64,000 bases of DNA from Prochlorococcus sp. AG-347-G20 (GCA_003281645.1 QCBJ01000002.1:186001-250000); one strand, 5' to 3'; positions 29,150 through 39,023 are shown, counted from the first letter of the stretch. Made by a program: numbers and translations. Notes: generated from the sequence alone by a model not told the origin.

Positions 29150-29256
29150 ACGAATTCAATTTTAATGGTTTAAATAAAATTTGGTCTAATCGCTTTCTAG
29201 TTTTGTTTATATTATTTTTGGGTTGTCTTTCACTAATAAATATTGCTTACGTTTGA
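29146..29256 (+). CDS. Micro-ORF 3, 36-residue membrane peptide
   Basis: A 36-residue peptide, polar for the first 15 residues (NEFNFNGLNKIWSN) and then one hydrophobic helix to the end (RFLVLFILFLGCLSLINIAY). The ATG lies in the ATGA overlap with micro-ORF 2. It ends 35 bp before the murA stop codon on the other strand. The family is not recognised. The sequence pattern of basic or polar N-terminus followed by one helix is shared with micro-ORF 2. Confidence 0.5.
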   Translation: MNEFNFNGLNKIWSNRFLVLFILFLGCLSLINIAYV

Positions 29257-29291
29257 AAAATTTTCTTATTTTGAAAAAATTTTTGGAGAGA

Positions 29292-30662
29292 CTAAGCTGC
29301 TTCGAGTTTTGAAAAATTCTCAGATTTAGATTCAATTTCATATTCATTCTCCTCAAATCTACTTTTACTGAACTCTCTAATTATTTTTACACCTAAATTT
29401 TTTAGTTTTAATTCAAAATTTTCATAACCTCTATCTAAATGTTCTAATCCATAGATCTTACTACTACCTTTTGCGATGATTCCTGCAATTATTAATGCAG
29501 CTGATGACCTTAAATCTGAGCCAACTAGATTCATTCCATTAATTGTTTTAACACCTTTGATGTGAGCTACATTTTTGTTTAGTTTTATACGGGCGCCCAT
29601 TTCATTAAGTAAATAAATATGATTCATTCTGTTTTCGAAAATTGTTTCAGTTATCTTTGATTCACCATTTGCGATTGTCATTAGAGCTGTAAATGGTGCC
29701 TGCAAATCAGTAGGAAAGCCTGGAAAAGGAGCTGTTTCAATATCTACTCCTTTAATCTCTTTACTCTTGATAGAAATGGAATTACCTTTAATCGTAATTT
29801 TACTCCCACTCTCTTGAAGCTTATTAGTAACAGCTTCAAGATGATGAGGGATTACGGGAGAAATTGTTATTGAAGAGGAAGTTGCAGCAGCAGCTATTAG
29901 AAAAGTTCCAGCTTCTATTCGGTCTGGAATTACTTTATGGGTACATCCGCCAAGCTTATTAACACCATCAATAATAATTGTTTCTTTACCGGAGTCGTAA
30001 ATTTTTGCCCCCATTTTATTAAGCATTTGGCATAAATCTTGAACTTCAGGCTCTCTAGCAGCATTTTCAATAGTAGTTCTTCCTTTGGCTAAAGATGCTG
30101 CCATTATTAAAGTTTCAGTCGCACCTACACTTGGACAATTTAATTTAATATGAGTGCCATGAAGTCTATTTTTGTTTCCACTTGTTTTTGCCTTGACAAT
30201 TCCCTCTTCAATAATAATGTCTGCTCCTAATGCGATTAGTCCATTAATGTGCTCGTCTATTGGCCTTGAACCAATATTGCATCCACCTGGTAACGGTACT
30301 TGAGCTTCTCCAAATTTAGTTAATAGTGCACCTATACAAAAGAAACTAGCTCTTAATCCTTTAACAAGTTCATATGGAAGTTCTTTAATCGAAATAGTTG
30401 TTGGATCTATTTCTAGTTGGTTGTTTTTACGAACTAAATGCACTCCTAAATTCTTTAAGATATTCCCCATCTTTTCAATATCAGTAAGAAAAGGTACATT
30501 TTCAAGAATTATTTTTTCATTAGTTAGCAAAGATGAGGCTAATAAAACTAAGGCGGAATTCTTCGCACCACTTATTTCAACTATTCCATTTAACTTGCCT
30601 TGGCCAAGAATCTTTAAATTTTGCGATTTAAGATATGACTTCGTTTTGCTTCCGCAAATCAT
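29292..30662 (-). CDS. murA: UDP-N-acetylglucosamine 1-carboxyvinyltransferase
   Basis: First committed enzyme of peptidoglycan synthesis, transferring enolpyruvate from PEP to UDP-GlcNAc. The 456-residue protein has SGAKNSALVLLASSLL (31-46), the fosfomycin-target loop LPGGCNIGSRPIDEH with active-site Cys at 128, and DRIEAGTFLIAAA later. Length is slightly above the usual 420, mainly from an N-terminal 15-residue and a C-terminal extension. It is a single gene flanked by divergent and convergent neighbours. Confidence 0.96.
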   Translation of the reverse strand: MICGSKTKSYLKSQNLKILGQGKLNGIVEISGAKNSALVLLASSLLTNEKIILENVPFLTDIEKMGNILKNLGVHLVRKNNQLEIDPTTISIKELPYELVKGLRASFFCIGALLTKFGEAQVPLPGGCNIGSRPIDEHINGLIALGADIIIEEGIVKAKTSGNKNRLHGTHIKLNCPSVGATETLIMAASLAKGRTTIENAAREPEVQDLCQMLNKMGAKIYDSGKETIIIDGVNKLGGCTHKVIPDRIEAGTFLIAAAATSSSITISPVIPHHLEAVTNKLQESGSKITIKGNSISIKSKEIKGVDIETAPFPGFPTDLQAPFTALMTIANGESKITETIFENRMNHIYLLNEMGARIKLNKNVAHIKGVKTINGMNLVGSDLRSSAALIIAGIIAKGSSKIYGLEHLDRGYENFELKLKNLGVKIIREFSKSRFEENEYEIESKSENFSKLEAA

Positions 30663-30824
30663 TAAGACTTAATTTATTAGATTCATCATGACAAACTAAT
30701 AATATTAAGTCCACCCTATGTAACGTCATGAATATTAATTAAAAGTGAAAATGTATTTTTTGATTTCTTTGGAAATAAAAATTTAATAAATAATTGATCA
30801 AAATATTTATGTAATTAAAATATA

Positions 30825-31694
30825 ATTGATAACAAATTTTTCAAATTACTCATAGAAAATACTTTTTTAAAAATAACTAGTAAAAACAATAATCTAGTTA
30901 AAAGATTTAGATCATTTAAAAGAGGATCATCTCCAAAAGATCAAGACTTTTTTTGCATAGAGGGTACACATCTCATTGAAGAATTGCTGAAGTCTGGAAA
31001 AAATCCCTCTAAGATTTTAGTCACCGAAAAATGGCTAAGAAAGAATCAAAATCTAAGCAAAAAATTTCATGAGTCATTAATAAATATTGTCTCAGAGGAA
31101 GTCTTGGCATCTGCGATTTCAACAATTAATCCAGATGGGATAGCGGCTTTAGTAGAGATTTCAGCAATGCCTAATTATCAATTTAATAGAAAAGATGATT
31201 TTGTTCTTGTTCTCGATAGAATTCAAGATCCTGGGAATATGGGTAATCTATTTAGAACCGCTTTAGCTGCGGGTGTTAATGCAATTTTTTTAGCTGGAGG
31301 TGCGCACCCATTAGGCCAAAAGGTATTAAGAGCATCCTCAGGTGCAGTATTTCATTTGCCATTTTTAAGATTTGATGGAATTGAAGAAGAAATATTAAAT
31401 TCTTTACTTAAGTCTTTGTTTGAATTATCAAATGTAGGATTTAAGATTTTCTCTACTAGTAGCCATAATGAGAGTTCAAAAAAATCTTCAAAACCTTACT
31501 GGGAAGTTGATTGGTCTAGACGTACCGCATTAATTTTGGGTAATGAAGGTCAAGGTATTCATAAAAAAATTCAAGAAGCTTTTAATGAAACAATTACAAT
31601 TCCGCATAGTGAGATTGTAGAATCATTAAATGTGGCTTGTGTTGCAGTTCCGTTATTACTAGAACGAAAGAGAGTCGCATACACCTCTAAATAA
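30825..31694 (+). CDS. SpoU/TrmH-family RNA 2'-O-methyltransferase
   Basis: SPOUT methyltransferase acting on rRNA or tRNA ribose. The three SPOUT motifs are present: LDRIQDPGNMGNLFRTALAAG, LILGNEGQG and the C-terminal SLNVACVAVPLLLERKR. The only standard start, TTG at 30984, would cut off conserved substrate-domain sequence that is open upstream (ITSKNNNLVKRFRSFKRG, then DFFCIEGTHLIEELL). No ATG, GTG or TTG exists between the in-frame TAA at 30816 and 30984, so a rare start is implied: ATT at 30825 (used here) or ATA at 30873. The exact rRNA/tRNA target cannot be told. Confidence 0.85.
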   Translation: MDNKFFKLLIENTFLKITSKNNNLVKRFRSFKRGSSPKDQDFFCIEGTHLIEELLKSGKNPSKILVTEKWLRKNQNLSKKFHESLINIVSEEVLASAISTINPDGIAALVEISAMPNYQFNRKDDFVLVLDRIQDPGNMGNLFRTALAAGVNAIFLAGGAHPLGQKVLRASSGAVFHLPFLRFDGIEEEILNSLLKSLFELSNVGFKIFSTSSHNESSKKSSKPYWEVDWSRRTALILGNEGQGIHKKIQEAFNETITIPHSEIVESLNVACVAVPLLLERKRVAYTSK

Positions 31695-31705
31695 ATAAAT
31701 AAAAA

Positions 31706-33145
31706 GTGACTGATTCAAGTTTTGATTTTGATTTAATCGTAATAGGAGCAGGATATGGAGGTTTTGATGCCGCTAAACATGCTGCTGGTAAGGGACTGAA
31801 AGTAGCAATAGTAGAATCTTCTGATATGGGAGGCACTTGTGTTAACAAGGGCTGTGTTCCATCTAAAGCTCTTTTGGCTGCAAGTGGAAAAGTTAGAGAA
31901 ATAGCTAATTATGAACATTTAGCTAAATTTGGTATACATGCTTCACCAGTAAGGTTCGAGAGATCAAAAATTGCAGATCATGCAAATAATTTAGTTTTAA
32001 ATGTTAGAGAAAATTTAACAAAAACTCTTAAAAGGAGTGGAGTTGAAATTATTTTGGGCATTGGAAGAATTGAAGGAAATCAAAAAGTAGGTGTAAGAGA
32101 TAAAAACGGAATTGATAAAATTTTCACATGTAAGAATATTGTTATAGCAACAGGCTCCTCTCCTTTTGTGCCCCGTGGTATAACTTTGGATAATAGGACC
32201 GTATTTACTAGCGATGATGCGGTCAAACTTGAGTGGCTTCCACGATGGATTGCAATTATTGGAAGCGGATATATAGGACTAGAATTTGCTGATGTTTATA
32301 CCGCGCTTGGTTGTGAAGTTACCATGATCGAGGCTTTGGAGAATATTATGCCAACATTTGATCCAGACATCACTAAAATTGCTAAGAAGAATCTTATTCA
32401 AGCAAGAGATATAGACACAAAATCAAATGTCTTTGCGACAAAAATAACACCTGGATGCCCTGTAAAAATAGAACTGACGGATGCAAAATCTAAGGAAGTT
32501 GTAGAAACTTTAGAAGTTGACGCTGTACTAGTTGCAACTGGAAGAAGTCCTAATAGTAATAACTTAAATCTTGAGTCGGTTGGTATCGAAACAGTAAAAG
32601 GTTTTATTCCTGTAGATGATCAAATGAGAGTTAAGAATGGAGATGAAATAATACCTAACATTTGGGCTGTTGGAGATGTAACGGGCAAATTAATGCTTGC
32701 CCATACAGCTGCAGCGCAGGGTACTATTGCTGTGGATAATATTTGCGGTGGTAATGTCGAAATTAACTATAAAAGTATCCCTGCAGCAACCTTTACTCAC
32801 CCAGAGATAAGTTCAGTCGGTCTTTCCGAAGTTGAAGCTAAAGAGATATCTGCAAAAGAAAATTTTACTTTGGGAGTTGTCAAAAGTTTCTTTAAGGCTA
32901 ATTCAAAAGCATTGGCTGAATTGGAGAGTGATGGATTGCTAAAGTTGATTTTCAATAAAGATAATGGGAAAGTATTAGGTGCTCATATTTTTGGGTTACA
33001 TGCAGCTGATTTAATTCAAGAAATTTCGAATGCTATTTCAAGGAACCAAGATGTAATTGAATTATCTAAAGAAGTTCATACTCATCCTACTCTTAGTGAA
33101 GTAGTTGAAGTCGCATATAAACAAGCGGCTTCTCAAATAAAATAA
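31706..33145 (+). CDS. lpdA: Dihydrolipoamide dehydrogenase (E3)
   Basis: FAD-dependent disulfide oxidoreductase, E3 of the pyruvate dehydrogenase complex and of glycine cleavage. The 479-residue protein shows the FAD motif IVIGAGYGGFDAAKHA, the redox pair in GGTCVNKGC (C45, C50), the NAD motif IIGSGYIGLEFAD and the catalytic His-Glu in HTHPTLSE near the C-terminus. GTG start at 31706, 11 bp after the methyltransferase gene. The E1-alpha gene pdhA is at 41.7-42.7 kb in the same window. Confidence 0.96.
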   Translation: MTDSSFDFDLIVIGAGYGGFDAAKHAAGKGLKVAIVESSDMGGTCVNKGCVPSKALLAASGKVREIANYEHLAKFGIHASPVRFERSKIADHANNLVLNVRENLTKTLKRSGVEIILGIGRIEGNQKVGVRDKNGIDKIFTCKNIVIATGSSPFVPRGITLDNRTVFTSDDAVKLEWLPRWIAIIGSGYIGLEFADVYTALGCEVTMIEALENIMPTFDPDITKIAKKNLIQARDIDTKSNVFATKITPGCPVKIELTDAKSKEVVETLEVDAVLVATGRSPNSNNLNLESVGIETVKGFIPVDDQMRVKNGDEIIPNIWAVGDVTGKLMLAHTAAAQGTIAVDNICGGNVEINYKSIPAATFTHPEISSVGLSEVEAKEISAKENFTLGVVKSFFKANSKALAELESDGLLKLIFNKDNGKVLGAHIFGLHAADLIQEISNAISRNQDVIELSKEVHTHPTLSEVVEVAYKQAASQIK

Positions 33146-33157
33146 TATCTAAAATTA

Positions 33158-34045
33158 ATGGAGATAAGACGCAGGCCACCAAATCCAACAGTAAGGGTAG
33201 AAAATTTAGAATATGCTGTACCTCATAGAGAAGCACAAGCAAAAAACATACTGGAAGAAATTGTATGGCACAAGGATATTGAAATTAAGAATTTTAAAAA
33301 AATAGTCTCTTTAGAAGATCTCATCAAAAAGATTGAAAAACTTCCTACTCCCAAAGATTTTTACAAAAATATCTTGGAGTCAAAAATAAAACCAGGAGTT
33401 ATTGCTGAAATAAAAAAAGCTAGTCCGAGTAAAGGAGTTATTAGAAAAGATTTTAACCCTGAAAACATAGCAATTTGTTATGAAGGATTAGGTGCATCAT
33501 GTATCTCAGTACTTACCGATAAAAGGTTTTTTCAAGGTAGTTATGAAATACTCGAAACTGTAAGGAGATCAACTAATCTCCCTCTACTCTGCAAAGATTT
33601 TATTATTTCTGCTTATCAGATTTATAAAGCAAGGGTCTCTGGTGCTGATGCAATATTATTAATCGCTGCGATTTTAAGTGATGACGATTTAATTTATTTA
33701 AAGAAAATTGCTGATAACTTAAAGATGAGTGTTCTTGTTGAAGTCCATAACTCTAACGAATTAGAAAGGATTCTAAAGTTAAAATCTTTTAATTTGATTG
33801 GAATAAATAATAGGGACTTAAAGACTTTTAAAACGGATTTAAAAATATCAATAGAATTGATGCATACATATGCAGATATATTTTTAAAACAAAATATTAT
33901 TCCCATAAGTGAATCTGGAATTAATTGTGCTGGAGATTTAGAATCGCTTAGATCTATTGGAATCAAGGGAGTATTAATTGGTGAAACTTTTATGAGAGAA
34001 ACTGATATCGAACAATCGTTCAAGAAATTATTTAACTCAATTTAA
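33158..34045 (+). CDS. trpC: Indole-3-glycerol phosphate synthase
   Basis: TIM-barrel enzyme closing the indole ring in tryptophan synthesis. The 295-residue protein has the cyanobacterial N-terminal extension ([29 protein letters not shown]) and core motifs [45 protein letters not shown] and ISESGI. Catalytic Lys and Glu positions in these motifs are kept. It follows lpdA by 12 bp, so the two are probably one transcript; TrpF and other trp genes are not adjacent. Confidence 0.95.
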   Translation: MEIRRRPPNPTVRVENLEYAVPHREAQAKNILEEIVWHKDIEIKNFKKIVSLEDLIKKIEKLPTPKDFYKNILESKIKPGVIAEIKKASPSKGVIRKDFNPENIAICYEGLGASCISVLTDKRFFQGSYEILETVRRSTNLPLLCKDFIISAYQIYKARVSGADAILLIAAILSDDDLIYLKKIADNLKMSVLVEVHNSNELERILKLKSFNLIGINNRDLKTFKTDLKISIELMHTYADIFLKQNIIPISESGINCAGDLESLRSIGIKGVLIGETFMRETDIEQSFKKLFNSI

Positions 34046-34100
34046 TATTGACTTCAAATCGTGCTATAAAATTGATTAAACAGAGTTGTACTGAATATAT

Positions 34101-34772
34101 ATGAAGGCTGTAATCTTAACAGGTATAGTTGCAGGATTTGTGCATGTAGTTAGTGGCGCTGATCATCTAATTGCAATGGTACCAGCAGCGATTAATAATC
34201 CCCAAAAAGCTCTTAAAAATAGTTTCTCATGGGGCTTAGGACACTCTTCAGGTGTCCTCTTGCTAGCTTTTCTAGCGATTTTTATTAAGGATATTACGCC
34301 ATTAAACAAATTTTCTAATATTGCCGAATTCCTAGTTGGAATTTCTCTTCTAATTGTTGGAGTATTTGCTATTAAAAATTCTTTACAATTAAGTATCCAC
34401 TCTCATTCCCATAAGCATGAGAATGGAATTGCCCATCGTCACTTTCACTTTCATGTTAAGGAACAAAAAAATAATAAAAAGCACTCACATGCTTTGACTG
34501 GTTTAGGCTTGCTACACGGTATAGCTGGAGGTTCACATTTTATTGCAGTTCTTCCTGCTTTAGCACTACCTTTAACAAGCGCTTGCTTATATTTGATTTC
34601 ATATTTGATTGGTTCATTAATAAGTATGAATCTTTTTACTTCTTTAATATCTTTTACCACCTTTAAAGCAAGTCAAAAATTTATTAAAAGATTAATATCT
34701 TTAGCAGGAGGGCTTTCCTTTTCTTTGGGATTATTTTGGATTCAAAGAAGTGCTTCTGCTTTTTTGAATTAA
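34101..34772 (+). CDS. sodT: Putative nickel transporter SodT
   Basis: A 223-residue membrane protein with about six hydrophobic segments, related to the HupE/UreJ and NicO nickel-cobalt permease families. The N-terminal GFVHVVSGADHLIAMVPA has the H-x-x-x-G-x-D-H motif thought to bind nickel, and a His-rich loop (HSHSHKHENGIAHRHFHFH, near 129-147) lies between helices. In marine picocyanobacteria this gene (sodT) accompanies sodN and sodX. Its 3' end overlaps the sodX 3' end by 42 bp on the opposite strand. Role in Ni supply is from the literature and context, not seen directly. Confidence 0.85.
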   Translation: MKAVILTGIVAGFVHVVSGADHLIAMVPAAINNPQKALKNSFSWGLGHSSGVLLLAFLAIFIKDITPLNKFSNIAEFLVGISLLIVGVFAIKNSLQLSIHSHSHKHENGIAHRHFHFHVKEQKNNKKHSHALTGLGLLHGIAGGSHFIAVLPALALPLTSACLYLISYLIGSLISMNLFTSLISFTTFKASQKFIKRLISLAGGLSFSLGLFWIQRSASAFLN

Positions 34773-35126
34773 AAAATTTTTTAATTTAGGAGTAATTAAT
34801 TTAGAGGTGACAATACCAATTATTTCTTCGTTCTTGATTAATCCAAATTTATTACTATCTTCACTAAATTCAATATTGTCGCCAATAACTTCAATATTAT
34901 TTTGATTTACTAAACTTATTCTTTTTATTAGGTTTTTATTTTTAAGTGGATGATTAAAAATAACTATTTGTCGATTTTTGAGTATTGATTTATTCTTTTT
35001 ATATTTTTTAAAAAATACAATATCTCCCTCTTTTAGGTAAGGCAACATCGATTCGCCACTAATAATGGCAGTCTTTCTTAAACCTAAAAAAAATAAAATA
35101 AAATCAAAAAAACTTTTGAAAATAAT
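34731..35126 (-). CDS. sodX: Nickel-SOD maturation protease SodX (S26 family)
   Basis: S26 signal-peptidase-like enzyme that removes the N-terminal propeptide of SodN so that the mature His-1 can bind nickel. The motif SGESMLPYLKEGD contains the catalytic Ser just before the Met. An ATG at 35048 would start after this Ser, so translation must start upstream; between the in-frame TAG at 35136 and 35048 no ATG, GTG or TTG exists. An ATT at 35126 (or 35123), 5-8 nt after the sodN stop, is the likely start and gives 131 residues including a hydrophobic segment FFDFILFFLGL. Confidence 0.85.
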   Translation of the reverse strand: MIFKSFFDFILFFLGLRKTAIISGESMLPYLKEGDIVFFKKYKKNKSILKNRQIVIFNHPLKNKNLIKRISLVNQNNIEVIGDNIEFSEDSNKFGLIKNEEIIGIVTSKLITPKLKNFLIQKSRSTSLNPK

Positions 35127-35131
35127 TCTGG

Positions 35132-35605
35132 TTAACTAGCTTTTACAAAAGCGTCTGATCTTCCCTTTGAAGCCCAGAAAATACTATGAATCTTTTCTAC
35201 ATAACTCATGAGTTCTTCAGCTTGAGCTAAGTCAATATTAACTTTGCATGCACTGCATAATTTGGCCGCCTTCCAAATGGTTTCATGTAAGTCAGGATAA
35301 GTTTCTAAGTGAACCGGTTTAAAGTAATCTGTCCATAAAATTAGAATTTCTTTCTTTGTTTCTTTTGCTTGCTCTTCTTTAACTGCAACATATCTAGAAA
35401 ATGTATTACTGTAAGCAGCCCAATCTGCTGAATCAGTGCTAGAAGGAGCTTCTAATGCAATAAGTTTTTTTGTCATTGATAAAACTGCTTCAGCTGCAAC
35501 TCTCGTAGATGCTGGGTCGTAAACACCACAAGGACCGTCACAGTGAGCATGGACTGTCATAAGGGATTTTTTATTTAGAAAAGAATTGATGAATTTACTT
35601 AACAT
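35132..35605 (-). CDS. sodN: Nickel superoxide dismutase
   Basis: Cytosolic superoxide dismutase using nickel. The 157-residue precursor has a 20-residue propeptide and the nickel hook HCDGPCGVYDP beginning at His21, whose amine, imidazole and the thiolates C22 and C26 bind nickel after cleavage by SodX. The following four-helix part is of normal length. Marine Prochlorococcus use this instead of Fe-SOD, lowering iron demand. The sodX gene begins within 8 nt of its stop codon, and sodT lies beyond sodX, convergently oriented. Confidence 0.97.
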   Translation of the reverse strand: MLSKFINSFLNKKSLMTVHAHCDGPCGVYDPASTRVAAEAVLSMTKKLIALEAPSSTDSADWAAYSNTFSRYVAVKEEQAKETKKEILILWTDYFKPVHLETYPDLHETIWKAAKLCSACKVNIDLAQAEELMSYVEKIHSIFWASKGRSDAFVKAS

Positions 35606-35683
35606 TTCGAATATTTGTTGTTGTACATATACTACTTGGAGATTAACTAAATTGAAAAGTCTTAGATATTTTTCTTACTTAAT

Positions 35684-36253
35684 TTAATTGACTTTTAATA
35701 ATTCAACTTCAAATATTAAAGTCGAATTAGCAGGAATAGGCCCCATATTTCTTGAGCCATATCCTAATTCGGGAGGAATAATTAATTTTCTTTTCCCACC
35801 AACTTTCATACCTGCAACACCTTCGTCCCAACCTTTAATAACTCTTCCTCCCCCCAAAGGGAAAGGAAATGGTGCTTTGCCGTAACTAGTATCAAATTGC
35901 TCTCCATTTTCGAGCGTACCAGTATAGTTTACTGTTACAGTCTGACCTGACTCGGCTTCATCTCCCTCTCCTAAAACTAAGTCAATTATTTTTAGGCCAC
36001 TTTCTGTAGTCACTGAATTGTTGTCTGATGGTGTTTCTTCTGCCATAGCGAAAAGTATAGGATTTGGATCTGATGGGTCTAGTTCAAATAAATTATTATT
36101 TGAGACATTTGATGATTTTGCAACAGGTGTTCTTTGAAATGACTGAGTTTCTGATTCTGCAGCATTAACAACTTGTGGTGAATTAAATTGACTGAACAAA
36201 GTTAATGAAACACAAAAAACAAAAACTGCAAAACTAATAAAGACTTCTTTCAC
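35684..36253 (-). CDS. FKBP-type peptidyl-prolyl cis-trans isomerase
   Basis: A 189-residue protein with an N-terminal signal or anchor helix (about 3-22), a low-complexity linker (30-80), and an FKBP domain at about 82-189: [46 protein letters not shown] and [28 protein letters not shown]. It should act outside the cytoplasmic membrane, in the periplasm or thylakoid lumen. A GTG at 36253 is the start. It ends 78 bp before the sodN start region on the same strand and is not obviously coupled to it. Confidence 0.93.
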   Translation of the reverse strand: MKEVFISFAVFVFCVSLTLFSQFNSPQVVNAAESETQSFQRTPVAKSSNVSNNNLFELDPSDPNPILFAMAEETPSDNNSVTTESGLKIIDLVLGEGDEAESGQTVTVNYTGTLENGEQFDTSYGKAPFPFPLGGGRVIKGWDEGVAGMKVGGKRKLIIPPELGYGSRNMGPIPANSTLIFEVELLKVN

Positions 36254-36339
36254 TTAAATTTTGAAAGTTACTAAAACTTAGTCTACAGAATCAAGGTACA
36301 ATAAATGGGTGATTATAAATTTAATTTCGTAATTTTAGA

Positions 36340-37827
36340 TTGTTAATCCCAACTCATATTAAAAGTCTAAGAGTATATTTTTACCCTTGTTTGGGAGGGA
36401 TTTTAGGAGGAATTTCAGTTTCAACTAATTTTTGGCTGATTTTTATGCCGATATCATTATTTATTTTGTGGAAGGGAAGTGATAGGAGAATAGCAAATTT
36501 TTGTTGGGGTTTTTTCTTTATCTTGATAAGTCATTCTTGGCTTTATGATCTTCATCCATTGACGTGGCTTGGGTTTTCATGGCTTGCAAGTTTAATTACT
36601 GCCATTTTAATATTATTATTTTGCTCTTTTTTGGGTGGGATATTAGTTTATTTATGGGGATTGTTAGTTGAAATTATTCTCTGGAAAGAGGATGTTTTCA
36701 AAATGAAAATATTATCTTTAACAGTAAAAGTATTTTTTTTATCTTTGACTTGGGGTATTGGTGAATTGATACTTTCTCAAACACCTTTTTTTTGGATAGG
36801 TTTAGGAGAGAGTCTTATCCCAGGTGATATTTATCTTGCTGGTTTAGCAAGATGGATTGGTGCAAGTGGTTTATGCGTATTACAAATATTGATTGGATTT
36901 TGGATTTTTTATATTCAAGGTAGATGGGAAAGAAAACTTTACTTTAAAAAAATATTTCTTTTAGGACTTTTGGTTTTTATTTTTTTACATTTATTTGGAG
37001 GTTTAAAAACTCCAATAAAAAGAAATTATGAATATCCAGTAGCTATTTGGCAAACTAATATGCCAACAAGAGAAAAATTAAAAATAAATGATGAAGTTAT
37101 TGAAGAAAAGCTATCTATCGCTCAAAAATATGCTTTATCAAACAAAGCGAAACTTCTTGTTGCTCCTGAAGGAACTTTATCTAATAATTTTTATTTTTCT
37201 AAAGGCATTAAGGTTAATACCTTGTCAGGAGGTTTCAGAAATTCAAATAATGAGTTAAGAAGTTCTTTACTCGGATTTCAAGTCGGAGATAAATCTTTTA
37301 CCTCATTTATAGATAAAAATAGACTTGTTCCAATAGGTGAAAAAATACCTAGATTTCTAGATAGTTTTTCAAGAGGATTATCTTCAGTAGGAGGAATTCA
37401 ACCAGGCTCTGATTCAAGATTTTTTGATCCTAAATTTACACCCCCACTAGCAGTAGCTATATGTTATGAAATTAGTGATGGACTAAAAATAAGAAAGGCT
37501 ATTAATAGCGGTGCAAAACTAATAATAACTGCAGCAAATTTAGATCCATATCCAGCTAAGCTTTATAATCAATTCCTATCTTTGGCTAGATTAAGAAGTA
37601 TTGAAAATAAGAAAAATAATTTACTAGTATCAAATACCGGTCCTTCGGGCTTAGTTCAAGATGATGGAAAAATAATTAAACTTTTAAATTATGATGTTGA
37701 GCAAAATGAAATGGTGTTCCCTAATTTTTCATCCGAAAAGACTTTCTATACAAAATTTGGAGATAAACCTATATTGTTTTTGTTTATATTATTTATGGGA
37801 TTAAATTTCTTTTGGAAAATTAACTAA
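36340..37827 (+). CDS. lnt: Apolipoprotein N-acyltransferase
   Basis: Membrane enzyme that N-acylates the lipid-modified cysteine of lipoproteins. The 495-residue protein has about seven hydrophobic segments in the first 230 residues, then a nitrilase-like domain with [10 protein letters not shown] (catalytic Glu) and [10 protein letters not shown] (catalytic Cys). The C-terminus ends in another hydrophobic helix. The start is a TTG at 36340, giving [15 protein letters not shown]. The gene ends by overlapping mnmA by 8 bp on the opposite strand. Confidence 0.93.
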   Translation: MLIPTHIKSLRVYFYPCLGGILGGISVSTNFWLIFMPISLFILWKGSDRRIANFCWGFFFILISHSWLYDLHPLTWLGFSWLASLITAILILLFCSFLGGILVYLWGLLVEIILWKEDVFKMKILSLTVKVFFLSLTWGIGELILSQTPFFWIGLGESLIPGDIYLAGLARWIGASGLCVLQILIGFWIFYIQGRWERKLYFKKIFLLGLLVFIFLHLFGGLKTPIKRNYEYPVAIWQTNMPTREKLKINDEVIEEKLSIAQKYALSNKAKLLVAPEGTLSNNFYFSKGIKVNTLSGGFRNSNNELRSSLLGFQVGDKSFTSFIDKNRLVPIGEKIPRFLDSFSRGLSSVGGIQPGSDSRFFDPKFTPPLAVAICYEISDGLKIRKAINSGAKLIITAANLDPYPAKLYNQFLSLARLRSIENKKNNLLVSNTGPSGLVQDDGKIIKLLNYDVEQNEMVFPNFSSEKTFYTKFGDKPILFLFILFMGLNFFWKIN

Positions 37828-38977
37828 TTAATCCACCACCTAATAAAATTTCTCCTTTATAAAAAACTGCAGCTTGTCCGGGCGTTACCGAACTTTGACT
37901 TTCTTCAAAAATTAATTTAAATGTTGTAGTTGTATTATCTAAATTTTTCAGAGGTATTAATGTACCTTTTACTGGATTACTCCTATATCTGATTTGTGCT
38001 TCTACTTCTATCTCTTGCTCAGGTTCTTCGATTGAAACCCAGTTAACTTTGCTAATTATTGCTTCTTTAATAAATAGATCACTTTTATCTGCTACATATA
38101 CTATGTTTTTTACCCTGTCTAAACTTTTTACATATAGTGGTTCCGGCCAAGCAATGCCCAACCCTTTTCTCTGACCTACCGTAAAGTGCTGAATTCCATT
38201 GTGAGTCCCAAGAACTTTCCCATTTATATGCACAATTTCTCCTTCTTTGGGTTCTATGTGTTTGTCGATAAATATCTGCATTGATCCATAATGCTCAACT
38301 AAACATAAATCTTGACTTTCTGGTTTTTGAGCAGTTCTAAGGCCTAATCTGAGGGCTTCCCTTCTTGTTTCTTCTTTTTTCATTTCACCAAGAGGAAATT
38401 CTAATCTGCTTAGTACTTCTTGAGAAAGAGAATAAAGAAAATAACTTTGGTCTTTGTTTTCGTCAGCACCTCTAAGAAGAATGAATTCCTTAAATACAAG
38501 GCTCTTGCAATCAAGTGTTTTGGCATAAGATGATTTATTTATCCTTGCGTAATGTCCGGTCGCAATATGAGTAAAGTCTTTTTTGCTTATTGCGTAATTG
38601 AGCATCTCTTCAAACTTCACATTCTTGTTGCACATCGAACATGGAAGTGGAGTGAATCCTTTCTCATAGCTTTCAGTAGTTTTTTTAATTACCTCTCTTT
38701 CGAAAATTTCTCTTGAGTCTATTATTTTATGATTAATTCCCAAATCTTCACAAAGGCCAGCAGCATCTACTAATCCTTCAGAACAGCAGGAGCCTTGTCC
38801 TTTCATTAGCCAAAGAGTTAGTCCCTCAACATTCCAGCCTCTTTCTACAAGAAGGGCAGCTGAAAGGGAACTATCTACGCCACCAGAAAGGCCTACAATA
38901 ATATTTTTCTTCTTTTTAGTTTTATTATTAGAAGAAAAAAAGTTCTCTAATTTTTTATCCTTTTGTGTCTTTAACAT
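37820..38977 (-). CDS. mnmA: tRNA-specific 2-thiouridylase
   Basis: PP-loop ATPase that thiolates U34 of Lys, Glu and Gln tRNAs. The 385-residue protein has the PP-loop [15 protein letters not shown] (29-43), a cysteine pair in [10 protein letters not shown], the second catalytic cysteine in ESQDLCLV, and the C-terminal beta-barrel region [38 protein letters not shown] insertion is common in cyanobacterial forms. The ATG start gives a short Lys-rich leader. It is convergent with lnt and divergent from nnr. Confidence 0.95.
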   Translation of the reverse strand: MLKTQKDKKLENFFSSNNKTKKKKNIIVGLSGGVDSSLSAALLVERGWNVEGLTLWLMKGQGSCCSEGLVDAAGLCEDLGINHKIIDSREIFEREVIKKTTESYEKGFTPLPCSMCNKNVKFEEMLNYAISKKDFTHIATGHYARINKSSYAKTLDCKSLVFKEFILLRGADENKDQSYFLYSLSQEVLSRLEFPLGEMKKEETRREALRLGLRTAQKPESQDLCLVEHYGSMQIFIDKHIEPKEGEIVHINGKVLGTHNGIQHFTVGQRKGLGIAWPEPLYVKSLDRVKNIVYVADKSDLFIKEAIISKVNWVSIEEPEQEIEVEAQIRYRSNPVKGTLIPLKNLDNTTTTFKLIFEESQSSVTPGQAAVFYKGEILLGGGLIS

Positions 38978-39023
38978 GGAAGTTTAAATTTTTGAACAGT
39001 ACTTCAATTGCTTTGTACTCATT

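Noticed and set aside
35621..35640. Possible NtcA site upstream of sodN (GTA...TAC)
   Set aside because: The spacing is 7 rather than 8 bases, so it fails the GTA-N8-TAC consensus.
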